64,000 bases of DNA from Pseudothioclava arenosa (GCF_002358085.1 NZ_NTJD01000009.1:92734-156733); one strand, 5' to 3'; positions 25,604-34,511 are shown, counted from the first letter of the stretch. Made by a program: numbers and translations. The notes: generated by a model not told the origin, from the letters alone.

Positions 25604-27160
25604 TCAGCGCCCGAGGATGCGCGCCATCAACCGGATCCGGCGCGCCTTCATCCCGCGATAGGGCGGCATGAAGCCCCCAAGCGGCGCAAAGCGGTTCTCC
25701 AGAACGGGCTTTTCATGGCTGAAGGCCCGGAACCCCCATTCGCCATGCGCCGCCCCGATCCCGGAATTGCCGATCCCGCCAAAGGGCAGATTCAGGTGCA
25801 TATAATGCGCGAGCGTCACATTGATGCCGACCCCGCCCGACGAGGTCTGCGCGCAGATCGCCTCGATCCGCGCGCGGTCCTTGTCGAAAACATAAAGCGC
25901 CAGCGGCTTCGGCCCGGCATTGATCCGCGCGATCACGCCGTCAAGATCGTCAAACGGCACCAGCGGCAGGACCGGCCCGAAAATCTCTTCGCGCATCAGC
26001 GCGGCGCCCGGGTTCACATTGCGCAGCACCGTCGGCGCGAGGAACCGCGTCGCCCGGTCGCTCTCGCCGCCCGCGACCAGCTCGGCCCCCGCCGCGCAGG
26101 CCTCGTCGATCATCCCCGTCAGCCGCACGAAATGCCGCCCCGAGACGATCCGCGCATAGTCGCGCCCCGCCGCCTGCGCCTCGGGCGTGCGCCCATACAT
26201 CTTCGCGATCGCGGCTTTCAGCTCGGCCACGAACCGCTTTTCCACCCCGCGCGCGACGTAGACATGGTCGGGTGCGATGCAGGTCTGCCCGGCATTGGCG
26301 AACTTGCCCCAGGCGATTGCCCGCGCCGCCGCCTTCAGGTCCGCCCCCTCGCCCACGATCACCGGCGACTTGCCGCCCAGCTCCAGCGTGACCGGCGTCA
26401 GATGCCGCGCCGCCGCCGCCATCACCTTGCGCCCGACCTCGGGCGAGCCGGTGAAGAACAGGTGATCGAACGGCAGATCCATCAGCGCCTGCGCCACCCC
26501 GACACCGCCTTCGGCCACCCAGACGAAATCGGGCGCGAAGGCCTCCGACACCAGCCGCGCCACCAGCGCCGATGTCGCCGGCGCCAGCTCGGAGGGCTTG
26601 ATGATCGCCGCATTCCCCGCCGCCAGCGCCGAGACCAGCGGCCCCAGCGCCAGCCCGAACGGGTAGTTCCAGGGCGAGACGATCAGCGCCGTGCCCTTGG
26701 GCTCGGGCCGAATCCGCGCCCGCGTGCCAAAGGCGATCAGCGTGCCGCGCGCGCGTTTCGGGCGCATCCAGCGTTTCAGGTGCTTCAGCGTGTGGGCGAT
26801 CTCGGCCTGAACCGGCATGATCTCGGTCAGGCGCACCTCGGGCTCGGGCTTGCCAAGGTCTTCGGCCAGCGCCGCGATGATCTCCGCCTCACTCTTGCGG
26901 ATCGCCGCCGAGAGGGTCTTGAGCGCGGTCACCCGGCGCGCGTAATCGAGCCCGGCGCGGCGCGCGGGCGCACCGTCGGCCATCGCCTGAAACCGCGCGG
27001 TGATCGCGGCCAAGGGCACATCCGCGGGCGCGGCGGGCTCGGGGCGCGGATCGGCGGGTTTCGGCGCAGGCTTTGCGCCCGCCTCAGGCACAGGTTCGGC
27101 CGTGCTCCCGTCGAGCATCTCCGCCACCGCCGCCTCGATCGGATCATCCTGTTGTGCCAT
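25604..27160 (-). CDS. Class 3-type aldehyde dehydrogenase (coniferyl-aldehyde dehydrogenase-like)
   Basis: A 518-aa NAD(P)-dependent aldehyde dehydrogenase. Motifs are SPWNYPFGLALGPLVSALAAGN, the FTGSPEVGRKV cofactor loop, TLELGGKSPVIVG with the general-base Glu, and FANAGQTCIAPDHV with the catalytic Cys. It ends with a hydrophobic C-terminal segment as in membrane-associated class 3 enzymes. The first 60 residues are an unusual Ala/Pro-rich linker (AKPAPKPADPRPEPAAPAD). The ATG at 27160 has GGAGGAGG upstream. Closest named type is coniferyl-aldehyde dehydrogenase, but the substrate is not certain. Confidence 0.88.
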   Translation of the reverse strand: MAQQDDPIEAAVAEMLDGSTAEPVPEAGAKPAPKPADPRPEPAAPADVPLAAITARFQAMADGAPARRAGLDYARRVTALKTLSAAIRKSEAEIIAALAEDLGKPEPEVRLTEIMPVQAEIAHTLKHLKRWMRPKRARGTLIAFGTRARIRPEPKGTALIVSPWNYPFGLALGPLVSALAAGNAAIIKPSELAPATSALVARLVSEAFAPDFVWVAEGGVGVAQALMDLPFDHLFFTGSPEVGRKVMAAAARHLTPVTLELGGKSPVIVGEGADLKAAARAIAWGKFANAGQTCIAPDHVYVARGVEKRFVAELKAAIAKMYGRTPEAQAAGRDYARIVSGRHFVRLTGMIDEACAAGAELVAGGESDRATRFLAPTVLRNVNPGAALMREEIFGPVLPLVPFDDLDGVIARINAGPKPLALYVFDKDRARIEAICAQTSSGGVGINVTLAHYMHLNLPFGGIGNSGIGAAHGEWGFRAFSHEKPVLENRFAPLGGFMPPYRGMKARRIRLMARILGR

Positions 27161-27238
27161 CTCTGCCTCCTCCACCCGTTTGCCCAAACTCTTGCCCGAC
27201 CCGCGCGCGCAGGCAAGCCTGACGAGGCGGCATCGCGC

Positions 27239-27266
27239 AGCGCTATATCCTTGCGGAAATACCGCT
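27239..27266 (+). promoter_or_regulatory. Candidate ModE-type operator (Mo-box) upstream of modA
   Basis: AGCGCTATATCC (27239-27250), a 4-nt spacer and GGAAATACCGCT (27255-27266) form a near-perfect dyad with 10 of 12 positions matching. The CGnTAT...ATAnCG core is the pattern recognised by ModE-type molybdate repressors. It lies 57-84 nt before the modA ATG, where it could block a promoter. No modE gene is in the window. Confidence 0.65.
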
Positions 27267-27322
27267 TGCAAGGTCGCCACGCGCAAGCGATATTCCCACC
27301 CGAACACAACGAAAGCCTCCCG

Positions 27323-28075
27323 ATGCGCGCAGCCCTCCTGCTTCTGGCCCTCGCCATGCCCCATCCCGCTCTGGCCGAGACCGTCACCGTCTTTGCCGCC
27401 GCCTCGCTCAAGACCGCGCTCGACCGCGTGGCCGACGGGTTCGAGGCCGCGACCGGCCATGAGGTGGTGATTTCCTACGCGGGCTCGGGCAAGCTGGCGC
27501 TGCAGATCCGCCAAGGTGCGCCCGCGCAGGTGTTCCTTTCGGCCAGCCCCAACTGGATGGAGGCCATCGCCGCCGAAGGGCTCCTGGAGCCCGGCACGCG
27601 GCGCGACCTCTTGGGCAACAGCCTCGTGCTGATCGCGCATGACGCGCAGGCCGCACCGATCACGCTGGAGCCGGGCGTGGATCTGGTCACGCCGCTGGAT
27701 GGCGGCCACCTCGCCACCGCGTTGACCGAGGCTGTTCCGGTCGGTCAATACGCGAAAAGCGCCATGCAATCCCTTGAAATCTGGGACAAAACCGCGCCCC
27801 ACCTTGCACAATCCGACAATGCGCGCACGGCGCTGGCGCTGGTCGCCAACGGCGAGGCGCCCTATGGCATCGTCTATGCCACCGACGCCCGCGCCGAGCC
27901 GCGCGTGCAGGTCGTCGGCACCTTTCCCGCGGGCAGCCACCCCGAGATCACCTATCCCGAGGCGCTGATCGCCCCCGCCTCCGACGCCGCCCGCGCCTTT
28001 CACGACTGGCTCGCGGGCCCCGAGGCCGCCGCCGAATTCCGCGCCGAGGGCTTCACCGTGAGGCCCGCGGCATGA
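27323..28075 (+). CDS. modA: Molybdate-binding periplasmic protein ModA
   Basis: A 250-aa ABC substrate-binding protein for molybdate/tungstate. A signal peptide (residues 1-19) ends at ALA-ET, then TVFAAASLKTALD, SYAGSGKLALQIRQGAPAQVFLSAS and VGQYAKSAM follow, which are ModA oxyanion-site motifs. The stop overlaps the modB ATG (ATGA). Confidence 0.95.
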   Translation: MRAALLLLALAMPHPALAETVTVFAAASLKTALDRVADGFEAATGHEVVISYAGSGKLALQIRQGAPAQVFLSASPNWMEAIAAEGLLEPGTRRDLLGNSLVLIAHDAQAAPITLEPGVDLVTPLDGGHLATALTEAVPVGQYAKSAMQSLEIWDKTAPHLAQSDNARTALALVANGEAPYGIVYATDARAEPRVQVVGTFPAGSHPEITYPEALIAPASDAARAFHDWLAGPEAAAEFRAEGFTVRPAA

Positions 28076-28782
28076 GCCTGACCGAGGCGCTCGGCCTGCC
28101 GCCCGAGGCGGCGCAGGCGGTCCTGCTGTCGCTGCGCGTGGCGCTGGTGGCGGTGCTGGCCAGCCTGCCCGCCGGGCTGTTCACCGCCTATGCGCTCGCG
28201 CGTTGGGAGTTTCCGGGCAAGAGCCTTGTCAACGGGCTCGTGCACCTGCCGCTGATCCTGCCGCCCGTCGTCACCGGCTACCTGCTGTTGCTGACCTTCG
28301 GGCGGACCGGCTGGCTTGGCGCGCCGCTGGCCGACCTGGGCATCGTGCTGGCCTTTCGCTGGACGGGCGCGGCGCTGGCGGCGGCGATCATGGCCTTTCC
28401 GCTGATGGTGCGCGCGATCCGGCTGGCGATCGAGGCGGTCGATCCGGGGCTGGAAGAGGCCGCCGCCACGCTCGGCGCCTCGACCCCGCGCATCTTCGCC
28501 ACAATCACCCTGCCCCTGATCCTGCCCGGCATCCTCGCCGGCGCGGTGCTGGCCTTCGCCAAGGCGATGGGCGAGTTCGGCGCGACGATCACCTTCGTCT
28601 CGAACATCCCCGGCCAGACCCAGACCCTGCCGACCGCGATCTACAGCTTCCTGCAGGTGCCCGGCGCCGAAGCGACGGTGGCGCGGCTGGTGCTGGTGGC
28701 GGTGGCGGTGGCGATGGTCGCGCTGGTGCTCTCGGAATGGGTGGCGCGCCGCGTCGCCGCCCGGATCAAGGGGGCGCGCTGA
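28072..28782 (+). CDS. modB: Molybdate ABC transporter permease ModB
   Basis: A 236-aa permease with five to six membrane helices. It has LHLPLILPPVVTGYLLLLTFG-type sequence near residue 60 (VHLPLILPPVVTGY) and the coupling motif EEAAATLGASTPRIFATITLPL contacted by ModC, then MGEFGATITFVSNIPGQTQTL. The stop overlaps modC as TGATG. Confidence 0.96.
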   Translation: MSLTEALGLPPEAAQAVLLSLRVALVAVLASLPAGLFTAYALARWEFPGKSLVNGLVHLPLILPPVVTGYLLLLTFGRTGWLGAPLADLGIVLAFRWTGAALAAAIMAFPLMVRAIRLAIEAVDPGLEEAAATLGASTPRIFATITLPLILPGILAGAVLAFAKAMGEFGATITFVSNIPGQTQTLPTAIYSFLQVPGAEATVARLVLVAVAVAMVALVLSEWVARRVAARIKGAR

Positions 28783-29879
28783 TGTTGGAGATCGAGCTGC
28801 ACCACCGCATTGAGGATTTCACCCTCGACCTCGCCTTTACCGCGCCCGCCGGGCTGACGGCGCTCTTCGGACGCTCGGGCGCGGGCAAGAGCACGATCGC
28901 GCAATCGGTCGCGGGGCTCCTGCGCCCCGAGCGCGGGCGGATCGTGCTGGGCGGCGAGGTATTGCTGGACAGCGCGCGCGGCATCTTCGTGCCGCCGCAA
29001 CGCCGCCGCATCGGCTATGTGTTTCAGGATGCGCGGTTGTTTCCGCATCTGAGCGTTCGACAAAATCTGATTTATGGCCAAAAACTTGCGCCACGCTCCT
29101 TAACCGCACCGCAACTTGACGAGATCGCCGATCTGCTGGGCATCGCGCCGCTGCTGAACCGCCGTCCCGCGCATCTGTCGGGCGGCGAAGTGGCGCGGGT
29201 GGCGCTTGGCCGCGCGCTTCTGGCGAACCCGCGCGCGCTGATCCTCGACGAGCCGCTCTCGGCGCTCGACCCCGCCCGCAAGGCCGAGATCCTGCCCTAT
29301 CTCGAGGGGCTGCGCGACCGCTTCGGCCTGCCGATCCTTTACATCAGCCACGCCCCCGAAGAGCTCGCGCGGCTGGCAACGACGCTGGTGCTGATCGAAG
29401 GCGGGCAGCTGCGCGCCGCGGGTCCGGTGGCCGAGGTCTTTGCCACCCCCGCCGCCGCCGCCGTGCTCGGCCCGCGCGAGATCGGCGCGATCCTTGCCGG
29501 CACCGTCGCGGGCGCCGAACCCGACGGGCTGATGCGGGTGGAAACCGCCGGCGGGCCGATCTTTCTGGACCAGCCGGGGCTCGTGCCCGGGCAACGGATC
29601 GGGCTGCATATCCACGCCTCCGACGTGACGCTGGCGCTCACGCGGCCCGAGGGGATCTCGGCCCTGAACCTGTTGCAGGCGCGGATTTCCGAGGTGATCG
29701 AGGCGCCCGGCGCCTCGGCCCATGTGCGCCTTGATCTGGGCGATCAGCGGCTGCTGGCCAAGGTCACGCGGCGCTCGGTCGCGGCGCTGGGGCTACGACC
29801 GGGCCTGCCGGTCTGGGCGCTGGTGAAATCGGTCTCGATGGCCGCCGAGGATGTGACCGCGCGCGGCACGCCGGGCTGA
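28782..29879 (+). CDS. modC: Molybdate ABC transporter ATPase ModC
   Basis: A 365-aa ATPase. Walker A is FGRSGAGKST near residue 34, the Q-loop is YVFQDARLFPHL, the signature is LSGGEVARVALGRALL (the usual QQ after LSGGE is VA), Walker B is ALILDEPLSALD, and the switch His is YISHAPEE. A C-terminal TOBE molybdate-binding domain occupies about residues 290-355 (SALNLLQARISEVIEAPG). The start overlaps modB. Confidence 0.96.
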   Translation: MLEIELHHRIEDFTLDLAFTAPAGLTALFGRSGAGKSTIAQSVAGLLRPERGRIVLGGEVLLDSARGIFVPPQRRRIGYVFQDARLFPHLSVRQNLIYGQKLAPRSLTAPQLDEIADLLGIAPLLNRRPAHLSGGEVARVALGRALLANPRALILDEPLSALDPARKAEILPYLEGLRDRFGLPILYISHAPEELARLATTLVLIEGGQLRAAGPVAEVFATPAAAAVLGPREIGAILAGTVAGAEPDGLMRVETAGGPIFLDQPGLVPGQRIGLHIHASDVTLALTRPEGISALNLLQARISEVIEAPGASAHVRLDLGDQRLLAKVTRRSVAALGLRPGLPVWALVKSVSMAAEDVTARGTPG

Positions 29880-30731
29880 TTAGCCCAGCGGGTCGGCGAC
29901 GACCTCTTGGCGCTGGCGACCGAGCCCCTCGACCTCAAGTTCCAGCACATCGCCCGCCCGCAGGTAGCGCGGCGGTTTCATCCCCATGCCGACGCCCGGC
30001 GGCGTGCCGGTCGAGACGATATCACCCGGCTCCAGCGTCATGAACCGCGACAGGTAGGACACGAGGAACCCCACGCCGTAAACCATCGTGCGCGTCGAGC
30101 CCTGCTGCATCACCTGCCCTGAGACCGTGCAGCGCATCGCCAGATCCTGCGGGTCGGCAACCGCGTCGCGGGTCACGAGCCAGGGCCCGACCGGCCCGAA
30201 ATGGTCATAGCTCTTGCCCTTGGTCCATTGCCCCGCATGCTCGATCTGGAAGCTGCGCTCCGAGACATCATTCGCGATCATGTAGCCCGCGACATGCTCC
30301 ATCGCGCGCTCCTCGGGCACGTGACGGGCGCGCTTGCCGATGACAAAGGCCAGCTCCACCTCCCAGTCGGTTTTTTCCGAGCCGGGCGGGATCAGGACCG
30401 GGTCATCGGGGCCGCAGATCGCCGAGGTGGCCTTCATGAAGATCACCGGCTCGGGCGGCACCTCCATACCGGATTCAGCCGCGTGATCGGCATAATTCAG
30501 GCCGATGCAGATGAACTTGCCCACGCCCGCGACCGGAGGCCCCAGCCGCGCCCCCTCGGGCACTTGCGGCAGCACCAGCGGATCGAGCGCGCGCAACATC
30601 GCCAGCCCCTGATCCGACAGCACCGCGCCGCCGATATCGGGCACCAACCCGCTCAGGTCACGCAGCGTGCCATCCGACGCCAGAATCCCCGGACGCTCCG
30701 CCCCGGGCTGCCCAAAACGCACCAGTTTCAT
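29880..30731 (-). CDS. Fumarylacetoacetate hydrolase-family protein
   Basis: A 283-aa enzyme of the FAH superfamily, which includes 2-hydroxyhepta-2,4-diene-1,7-dioate isomerase, ureidoglycolate lyase and acylpyruvases. The metal site is seen in the KTDWEVELAFVIGKRARHV motif (Glu) with the earlier E in VIFMKATSAICGPDD region, and FICIGLNYADHAAESGM is typical. The C terminus has VSTGTPPGVGMGMKPPRYL. The specific substrate is not evident from neighbours. The start MKLVRFG at 30731 fits the family. Confidence 0.88.
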   Translation of the reverse strand: MKLVRFGQPGAERPGILASDGTLRDLSGLVPDIGGAVLSDQGLAMLRALDPLVLPQVPEGARLGPPVAGVGKFICIGLNYADHAAESGMEVPPEPVIFMKATSAICGPDDPVLIPPGSEKTDWEVELAFVIGKRARHVPEERAMEHVAGYMIANDVSERSFQIEHAGQWTKGKSYDHFGPVGPWLVTRDAVADPQDLAMRCTVSGQVMQQGSTRTMVYGVGFLVSYLSRFMTLEPGDIVSTGTPPGVGMGMKPPRYLRAGDVLELEVEGLGRQRQEVVADPLG

Positions 30732-30757
30732 CGAATCCCCCTTTGACCCGGCTGCGC

Positions 30758-31183
30758 TCACTCCACGTCGGCGGTCAGATCGTGCAACTTCTGCGTGAGG
30801 TTGAGAAAATACCCGGCCTCTTGCGTCGAGAAGGGGCCGGAGCTGCGCGAGAAGCCCGAAATCGTCCGCGACGACGCCGGACCGACCGAACAGGTCACGC
30901 CATTGTGGATGCCAAAACTCTTGGCCTTGGTCAGAATCCCCTCGGGATCGGGGAGGTCATACCAATAGACAAAGCCCGAATTCTGCATGCCCCAGATCAC
31001 CACGGGATCACGTATCATCATGCCCTGCCTGGAATATTCCTCCAGCCAGGCGTCATCATAGGTGCGCAGCAGGATCGCTGGCCGCGTGAACCGGATATGC
31101 AGCGCAAAGGCGTAGCCCGTATCGCAGAGATCCGCCAACTCCTCGCGGATCGCCTCCATGACTGTAAGATTTTCAGTTTTCAT
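30758..31183 (-). CDS. LuxR-type autoinducer-binding protein lacking the DNA-binding domain
   Basis: A 141-aa protein that consists only of an acyl-homoserine-lactone binding domain. By TraR numbering, the ligand residues appear conserved: Trp57 and Tyr61 in AWLEEY, Asp70 in IRDPVV, Trp85 in VYWYDLP and Gly113 in GIHNGVTCSV. The protein ends at TQKLHDLTADVE with a normal stop and no HTH follows in any frame. It is divergent from the full LuxR gene. By analogy with Agrobacterium TrlR it could form inactive heterodimers or sequester signal, which is inference. Confidence 0.85.
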   Translation of the reverse strand: MKTENLTVMEAIREELADLCDTGYAFALHIRFTRPAILLRTYDDAWLEEYSRQGMMIRDPVVIWGMQNSGFVYWYDLPDPEGILTKAKSFGIHNGVTCSVGPASSRTISGFSRSSGPFSTQEAGYFLNLTQKLHDLTADVE

Positions 31184-31284
31184 ACACGAATTTCGCCTCT
31201 AAGGTGTATCGCGCCTTCAATGATGAACCGCAACACAACCAAAGACTAGTTTTGCAGCACCAGCTTCGCAACAAGTTTGAACCC

Positions 31285-31896
31285 ATGGCATCCCTGAGCG
31301 ATCAGCGGGATTTCTTCGCCGACCTTGCGCCGGCCGGGTTTTATGTTGCCCTGCGGGTCGGTTACGCCTTCCCCGAGGAAGACCTGAACGAATTGCCGCA
31401 GCGCTGGGTCGACACCTATACCGAGCGCGGGCTGGTCGTCTTCGATCCGGTGATGCGCTGGATCTATTCGACCGTCGGGGTCACCCGCTGGAGCGAGATT
31501 ACCGAGCATGATCCCGCCGGCATCCTGCCGCTCGCGCGCACGCTGGGGCTGAAATATGCCGCCACCGCGTCTTACACGCGCCCGAACGACGCCGGGCTGC
31601 GCAGCTATGCCACGCTGTTTCGCACGGACCGGGAATTCACCGAAGCCGAGATGGAGGCGCTCTGCCGGATGGTGAGCCGCTTGCATTGCGCCGGCGCCGA
31701 GCAGCCCAAGCTGACAGCCGCCGAAATCGAGGCAATCCGGATGCAGGCGGATGGCCTGCGCATCAAGCAGATCGCCGGAGAACTTGGCATTTCCGACTCC
31801 GCGGTCAAGGCACGCCTCGCCGGCGCGAAACGCAAACTTGGCGCAAAAACACCGTCGGAACTCCTCAAAATTGCAACTCAAAAGAGATTGTTTTAA
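31285..31896 (+). CDS. LuxR-family quorum-sensing regulator
   Basis: A 203-aa regulator with an N-terminal autoinducer domain and a C-terminal GerE-type HTH. Ligand-site residues seen are Trp and Tyr in RWVDTY, Asp in FDPVM and Trp in TRWSE; the position matching TraR Gly113 appears to be Ala. The HTH is LTAAEIEAIRMQADGLRIKQ followed by IAGELGISDSAVKARLAGAK. The start at 31285 is chosen by length, but the ribosome site is weak and an upstream start (31204) cannot be excluded. luxI lies 74 nt downstream. Confidence 0.9.
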   Translation: MASLSDQRDFFADLAPAGFYVALRVGYAFPEEDLNELPQRWVDTYTERGLVVFDPVMRWIYSTVGVTRWSEITEHDPAGILPLARTLGLKYAATASYTRPNDAGLRSYATLFRTDREFTEAEMEALCRMVSRLHCAGAEQPKLTAAEIEAIRMQADGLRIKQIAGELGISDSAVKARLAGAKRKLGAKTPSELLKIATQKRLF

Positions 31897-31970
31897 GAAA
31901 ATTACTATCGTTATTGGTGTAAATTTAGGAAATACGTGCTTGGAATTGCCTATCCAGAATGGAGGGCAAC

Positions 31971-32642
31971 ATGCACAATATCACGTTCGATTTTTCCGAT
32001 CTTCACCGCCACGGCTCGGCGTTTTACGACTTCCTTAAACTTCGCAAGAAGGTCTTTGTTGACCAGCTCGGGTGGGATGTTCCCCATGACGCGCAGGTCG
32101 AGATGGACCAGTACGACACCCCCGTCGCGCATTACTCGCTGGTGGTCGACGAGGATGGCGAGGTGGTCGGCGGCGCGCGCGCGATGGCCACGACCGCAAT
32201 GTGGGGGGTGCATAGCTACATGCTGCGGGACGCCCATCTCGGCAAGCTCAAGTATATCCCGCCGGAAATCCTGCCCCATGACATCGCCACCCCCGAGGTC
32301 TGGGAATGCACGCGGCTGGTGATTGCCGACAAGCTGACCACCCACGAGGCCCGCGCGGCCTGTCTGCGGATGATCGTCGACGGTTTGGTCGAGCGCGCCC
32401 GTGCGCAGGGCGCCACCGAGATGATCTGTCTGTCGTCGATCGCGCTGATGCGCGCGTTGCGCCAGATCGGCTACGATGTCACCCGCGCCGGGCCGACCTA
32501 TCGCAACGACGAAGACGGGCGGGTCTATGCCGCGCTGCGGATGCCGGCGGAGTTCGCGCATCGCGAAACCATGCCGCTGGTCGCCGCGCAGGCACATGCC
32601 ACGATGGCCGAGGGATTCGGCTCGACCCGGCACGCGGCCTGA
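31971..32642 (+). CDS. Acyl-homoserine lactone synthase (LuxI family)
   Basis: A 223-aa autoinducer synthase that makes an acyl-HSL from SAM and acyl-ACP. All classical LuxI residues are seen: Arg, Phe and Trp in LRKKVFVDQLGW, the two Asp in MDQYDTP, Arg in VGGARAM, and Glu/Arg in WECTRLVI. The ATG at 31971 is preferred because GGAGGG is 5 nt upstream and overlaps an earlier ATG at 31959. Chain length of the signal cannot be told. It may be an equivalent of R. capsulatus gtaI. Confidence 0.95.
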   Translation: MHNITFDFSDLHRHGSAFYDFLKLRKKVFVDQLGWDVPHDAQVEMDQYDTPVAHYSLVVDEDGEVVGGARAMATTAMWGVHSYMLRDAHLGKLKYIPPEILPHDIATPEVWECTRLVIADKLTTHEARAACLRMIVDGLVERARAQGATEMICLSSIALMRALRQIGYDVTRAGPTYRNDEDGRVYAALRMPAEFAHRETMPLVAAQAHATMAEGFGSTRHAA

Positions 32643-32921
32643 GTCGCGCCACCGCGCGACAAACTTACCTTGGGGCAGCCCGCGAAACCTTTGATTTGCG
32701 GGCGTCTCCGGGGTGTTGCAATTTATTTACCACTCGATCAAAGATGGTGCAGCCCGACCGACGCCCCGGCGCCGGCCGCTGGCTTTGCGACAGAAGGGGG
32801 CCCAAGCCCTCCGTTCAGGGGCAGAGATCGAACCGCCGACGGACACGCCACAGAAGCGCGCCGTCGCGGCAAGGCTGGAAACGACCGGTCGGGCTCAATC
32901 CAATCCAACAGGGAGTTTCCC
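32643..32921. other. Intergenic region luxI-dppA, 279 nt
   Basis: No gene is supported. An imperfect stem GCCCGCGAAA / TTTGCGGGC (32678-32703) may end the luxI transcript, though no T tract follows. The AT-rich stretch near 32718-32740 (TGCAATTTATTTACC) is the likely location of a dppA promoter. Confidence 0.4.
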
Positions 32922-34511
32922 ATGCAGTTTCGCACATTCCTGACCACCACCAGCCTCTTGCTGGCGATGGCAGGCGCGGCCTCGGCCCAGACGCTGGTCT
33001 ATTGCTCGGAAGGGTCGCCCGAAGGCTTCGACCCGGCGCTTTACACCTCGGGCACGACCTTCGACGCCTCGGGCCAGACGGTCTATTCGCGCCTCGTCGA
33101 ATTCAAGACCGGCACCACCGAAGTGGTCCCCGGCCTCGCCGAAAGCTATGAAGCCTCCGCCGACGGGCTGGAATACACCTTCCACCTGCGTCCGGGCGTC
33201 AAGTTCCACTCGACCGAGTTCTTCACCCCCACCCGCGACCTCAACGCCGATGACGTGATCTTCTCCTTCGAGCGTCAGCTGAGCAAGGAGCACCCCTATA
33301 ATGGCGTTTCGGGCGGCACCTGGGAATATTTCGAAGGCATGTCGATGGGCGACCTGATCAAGTCGATCGAGAAGGTCGACGATCTGACCGTCAAATTCGT
33401 GCTGAACCGCCCCGAAGCCCCCTTCATCGCCAATATGGCGATGGATTTCGCCTCGATCCTCTCGGCTGAATATGCCGATGCGATGGCGGCCGCTGGCACC
33501 CCCGAGATGCTGAACCAGCAGCCGATCGGCACCGGCCCGTTCCAGTTCGTCGCCTATCAGAAGGACGCGGTGATCCGTTACACCAAGAACCCGGACTTCT
33601 ACCGCGAGGGCCTGCCGAAGCTCGACAACCTCGTCTTCGCGATCACGCCCGACGCCTCGGTGCGCTATCAGAAGCTGCAGGCGGGCGAATGCCATGTCAT
33701 GCCCTACCCGAACCCCGCTGACATCGAAGGCATCAAGGCCAATCCCGATGTCGTGCTGATGGAGCAGGAAGGCCTGAACGTCGGCTACCTCGCCTATAAC
33801 ACCAAGGTTGCGCCCTTCGACAACCCGATGGTGCGCAAGGCGCTGAACATGGCGATCGACAAGCAGGCGATCATCGACGTGGTGTTCCAGGGCTCGGGCC
33901 AGGCTGCGAAAAACCCGATCCCGCCGACCATGTGGTCGTATAACGACGCGGTCGAGGACGACGCGTTCGACCCCGAAGCCGCCAAGGCGATGCTGGCCGA
34001 AGCCGGTGTCTCGGACCTGTCGATGAAGATCTGGGCGATGCCGGTTCAGCGCCCCTACAACCCGAACGCGCGCCGCATGGCCGAGCTGATCCAGGCCGAT
34101 TTCGCCAAGATCGGCGTCAATGTCGAGATCGTCTCCTATGAATGGGGCGAATACCTCGACCGCTCGAAGGCCGAAGACCGCGATGGCGCGGTGCTGCTCG
34201 GCTGGACCGGCGACAATGGCGACCCGGACAACTTCCTCGCGGTGCTTCTGGGTTGTGACGGCGTGGGCGGTTCGAACCGCGCGCAATGGTGCTACCAGCC
34301 GTTCGAGGACGCGATCCAGAAGGCGAAAACCGTGACCAGCGCCGAAGAGCGCACCGCGCTTTACGAAGAGGCGCAGGTGATCTTCAAGGAGCAGGCGCCT
34401 TGGGCCACGATCGCGCATTCGGTCGTGTTCATGCCGATGCGTCCCGAAGTGGAGGGCTACAAGGTCCACCCGCTCGGCTCGCATATCTTCACCGAAGTCG
34501 GCCTGAAGTGA
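32922..34511 (+). CDS. dppA: Dipeptide-type ABC transporter substrate-binding protein
   Basis: A 529-aa SBP family 5 protein. The signal peptide (residues 1-22) ends at ASA-QT. The mature protein begins TLVYCSEGSPEGFDPALYTSG, followed by the family signature VYSRLVEFKTGTTEVVPGLAESYE and FHLRPGVKFH. The C-terminal lobe includes GWTGDNGDPDNFLAVLLGCDG and NRAQWCYQPFEDAI, closest to DppA. It is first in a dppABCDF operon; GGGAG precedes the start. Confidence 0.93.
   Translation: MQFRTFLTTTSLLLAMAGAASAQTLVYCSEGSPEGFDPALYTSGTTFDASGQTVYSRLVEFKTGTTEVVPGLAESYEASADGLEYTFHLRPGVKFHSTEFFTPTRDLNADDVIFSFERQLSKEHPYNGVSGGTWEYFEGMSMGDLIKSIEKVDDLTVKFVLNRPEAPFIANMAMDFASILSAEYADAMAAAGTPEMLNQQPIGTGPFQFVAYQKDAVIRYTKNPDFYREGLPKLDNLVFAITPDASVRYQKLQAGECHVMPYPNPADIEGIKANPDVVLMEQEGLNVGYLAYNTKVAPFDNPMVRKALNMAIDKQAIIDVVFQGSGQAAKNPIPPTMWSYNDAVEDDAFDPEAAKAMLAEAGVSDLSMKIWAMPVQRPYNPNARRMAELIQADFAKIGVNVEIVSYEWGEYLDRSKAEDRDGAVLLGWTGDNGDPDNFLAVLLGCDGVGGSNRAQWCYQPFEDAIQKAKTVTSAEERTALYEEAQVIFKEQAPWATIAHSVVFMPMRPEVEGYKVHPLGSHIFTEVGLK

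Noticed and set aside
25289..27322. A long plus-strand open frame running into modA, opposite the aldehyde dehydrogenase
   Set aside because: Its sequence is Arg/Pro-rich shadow coding of the aldehyde dehydrogenase on the other strand; modA has its own signal peptide and start at 27323.
31939..31958. Possible lux box before luxI (TTGGA-N8-TCCAG type dyad)
   Set aside because: Only four of five arm positions pair and the element abuts the ribosome site, too close to the start for a normal activator site.
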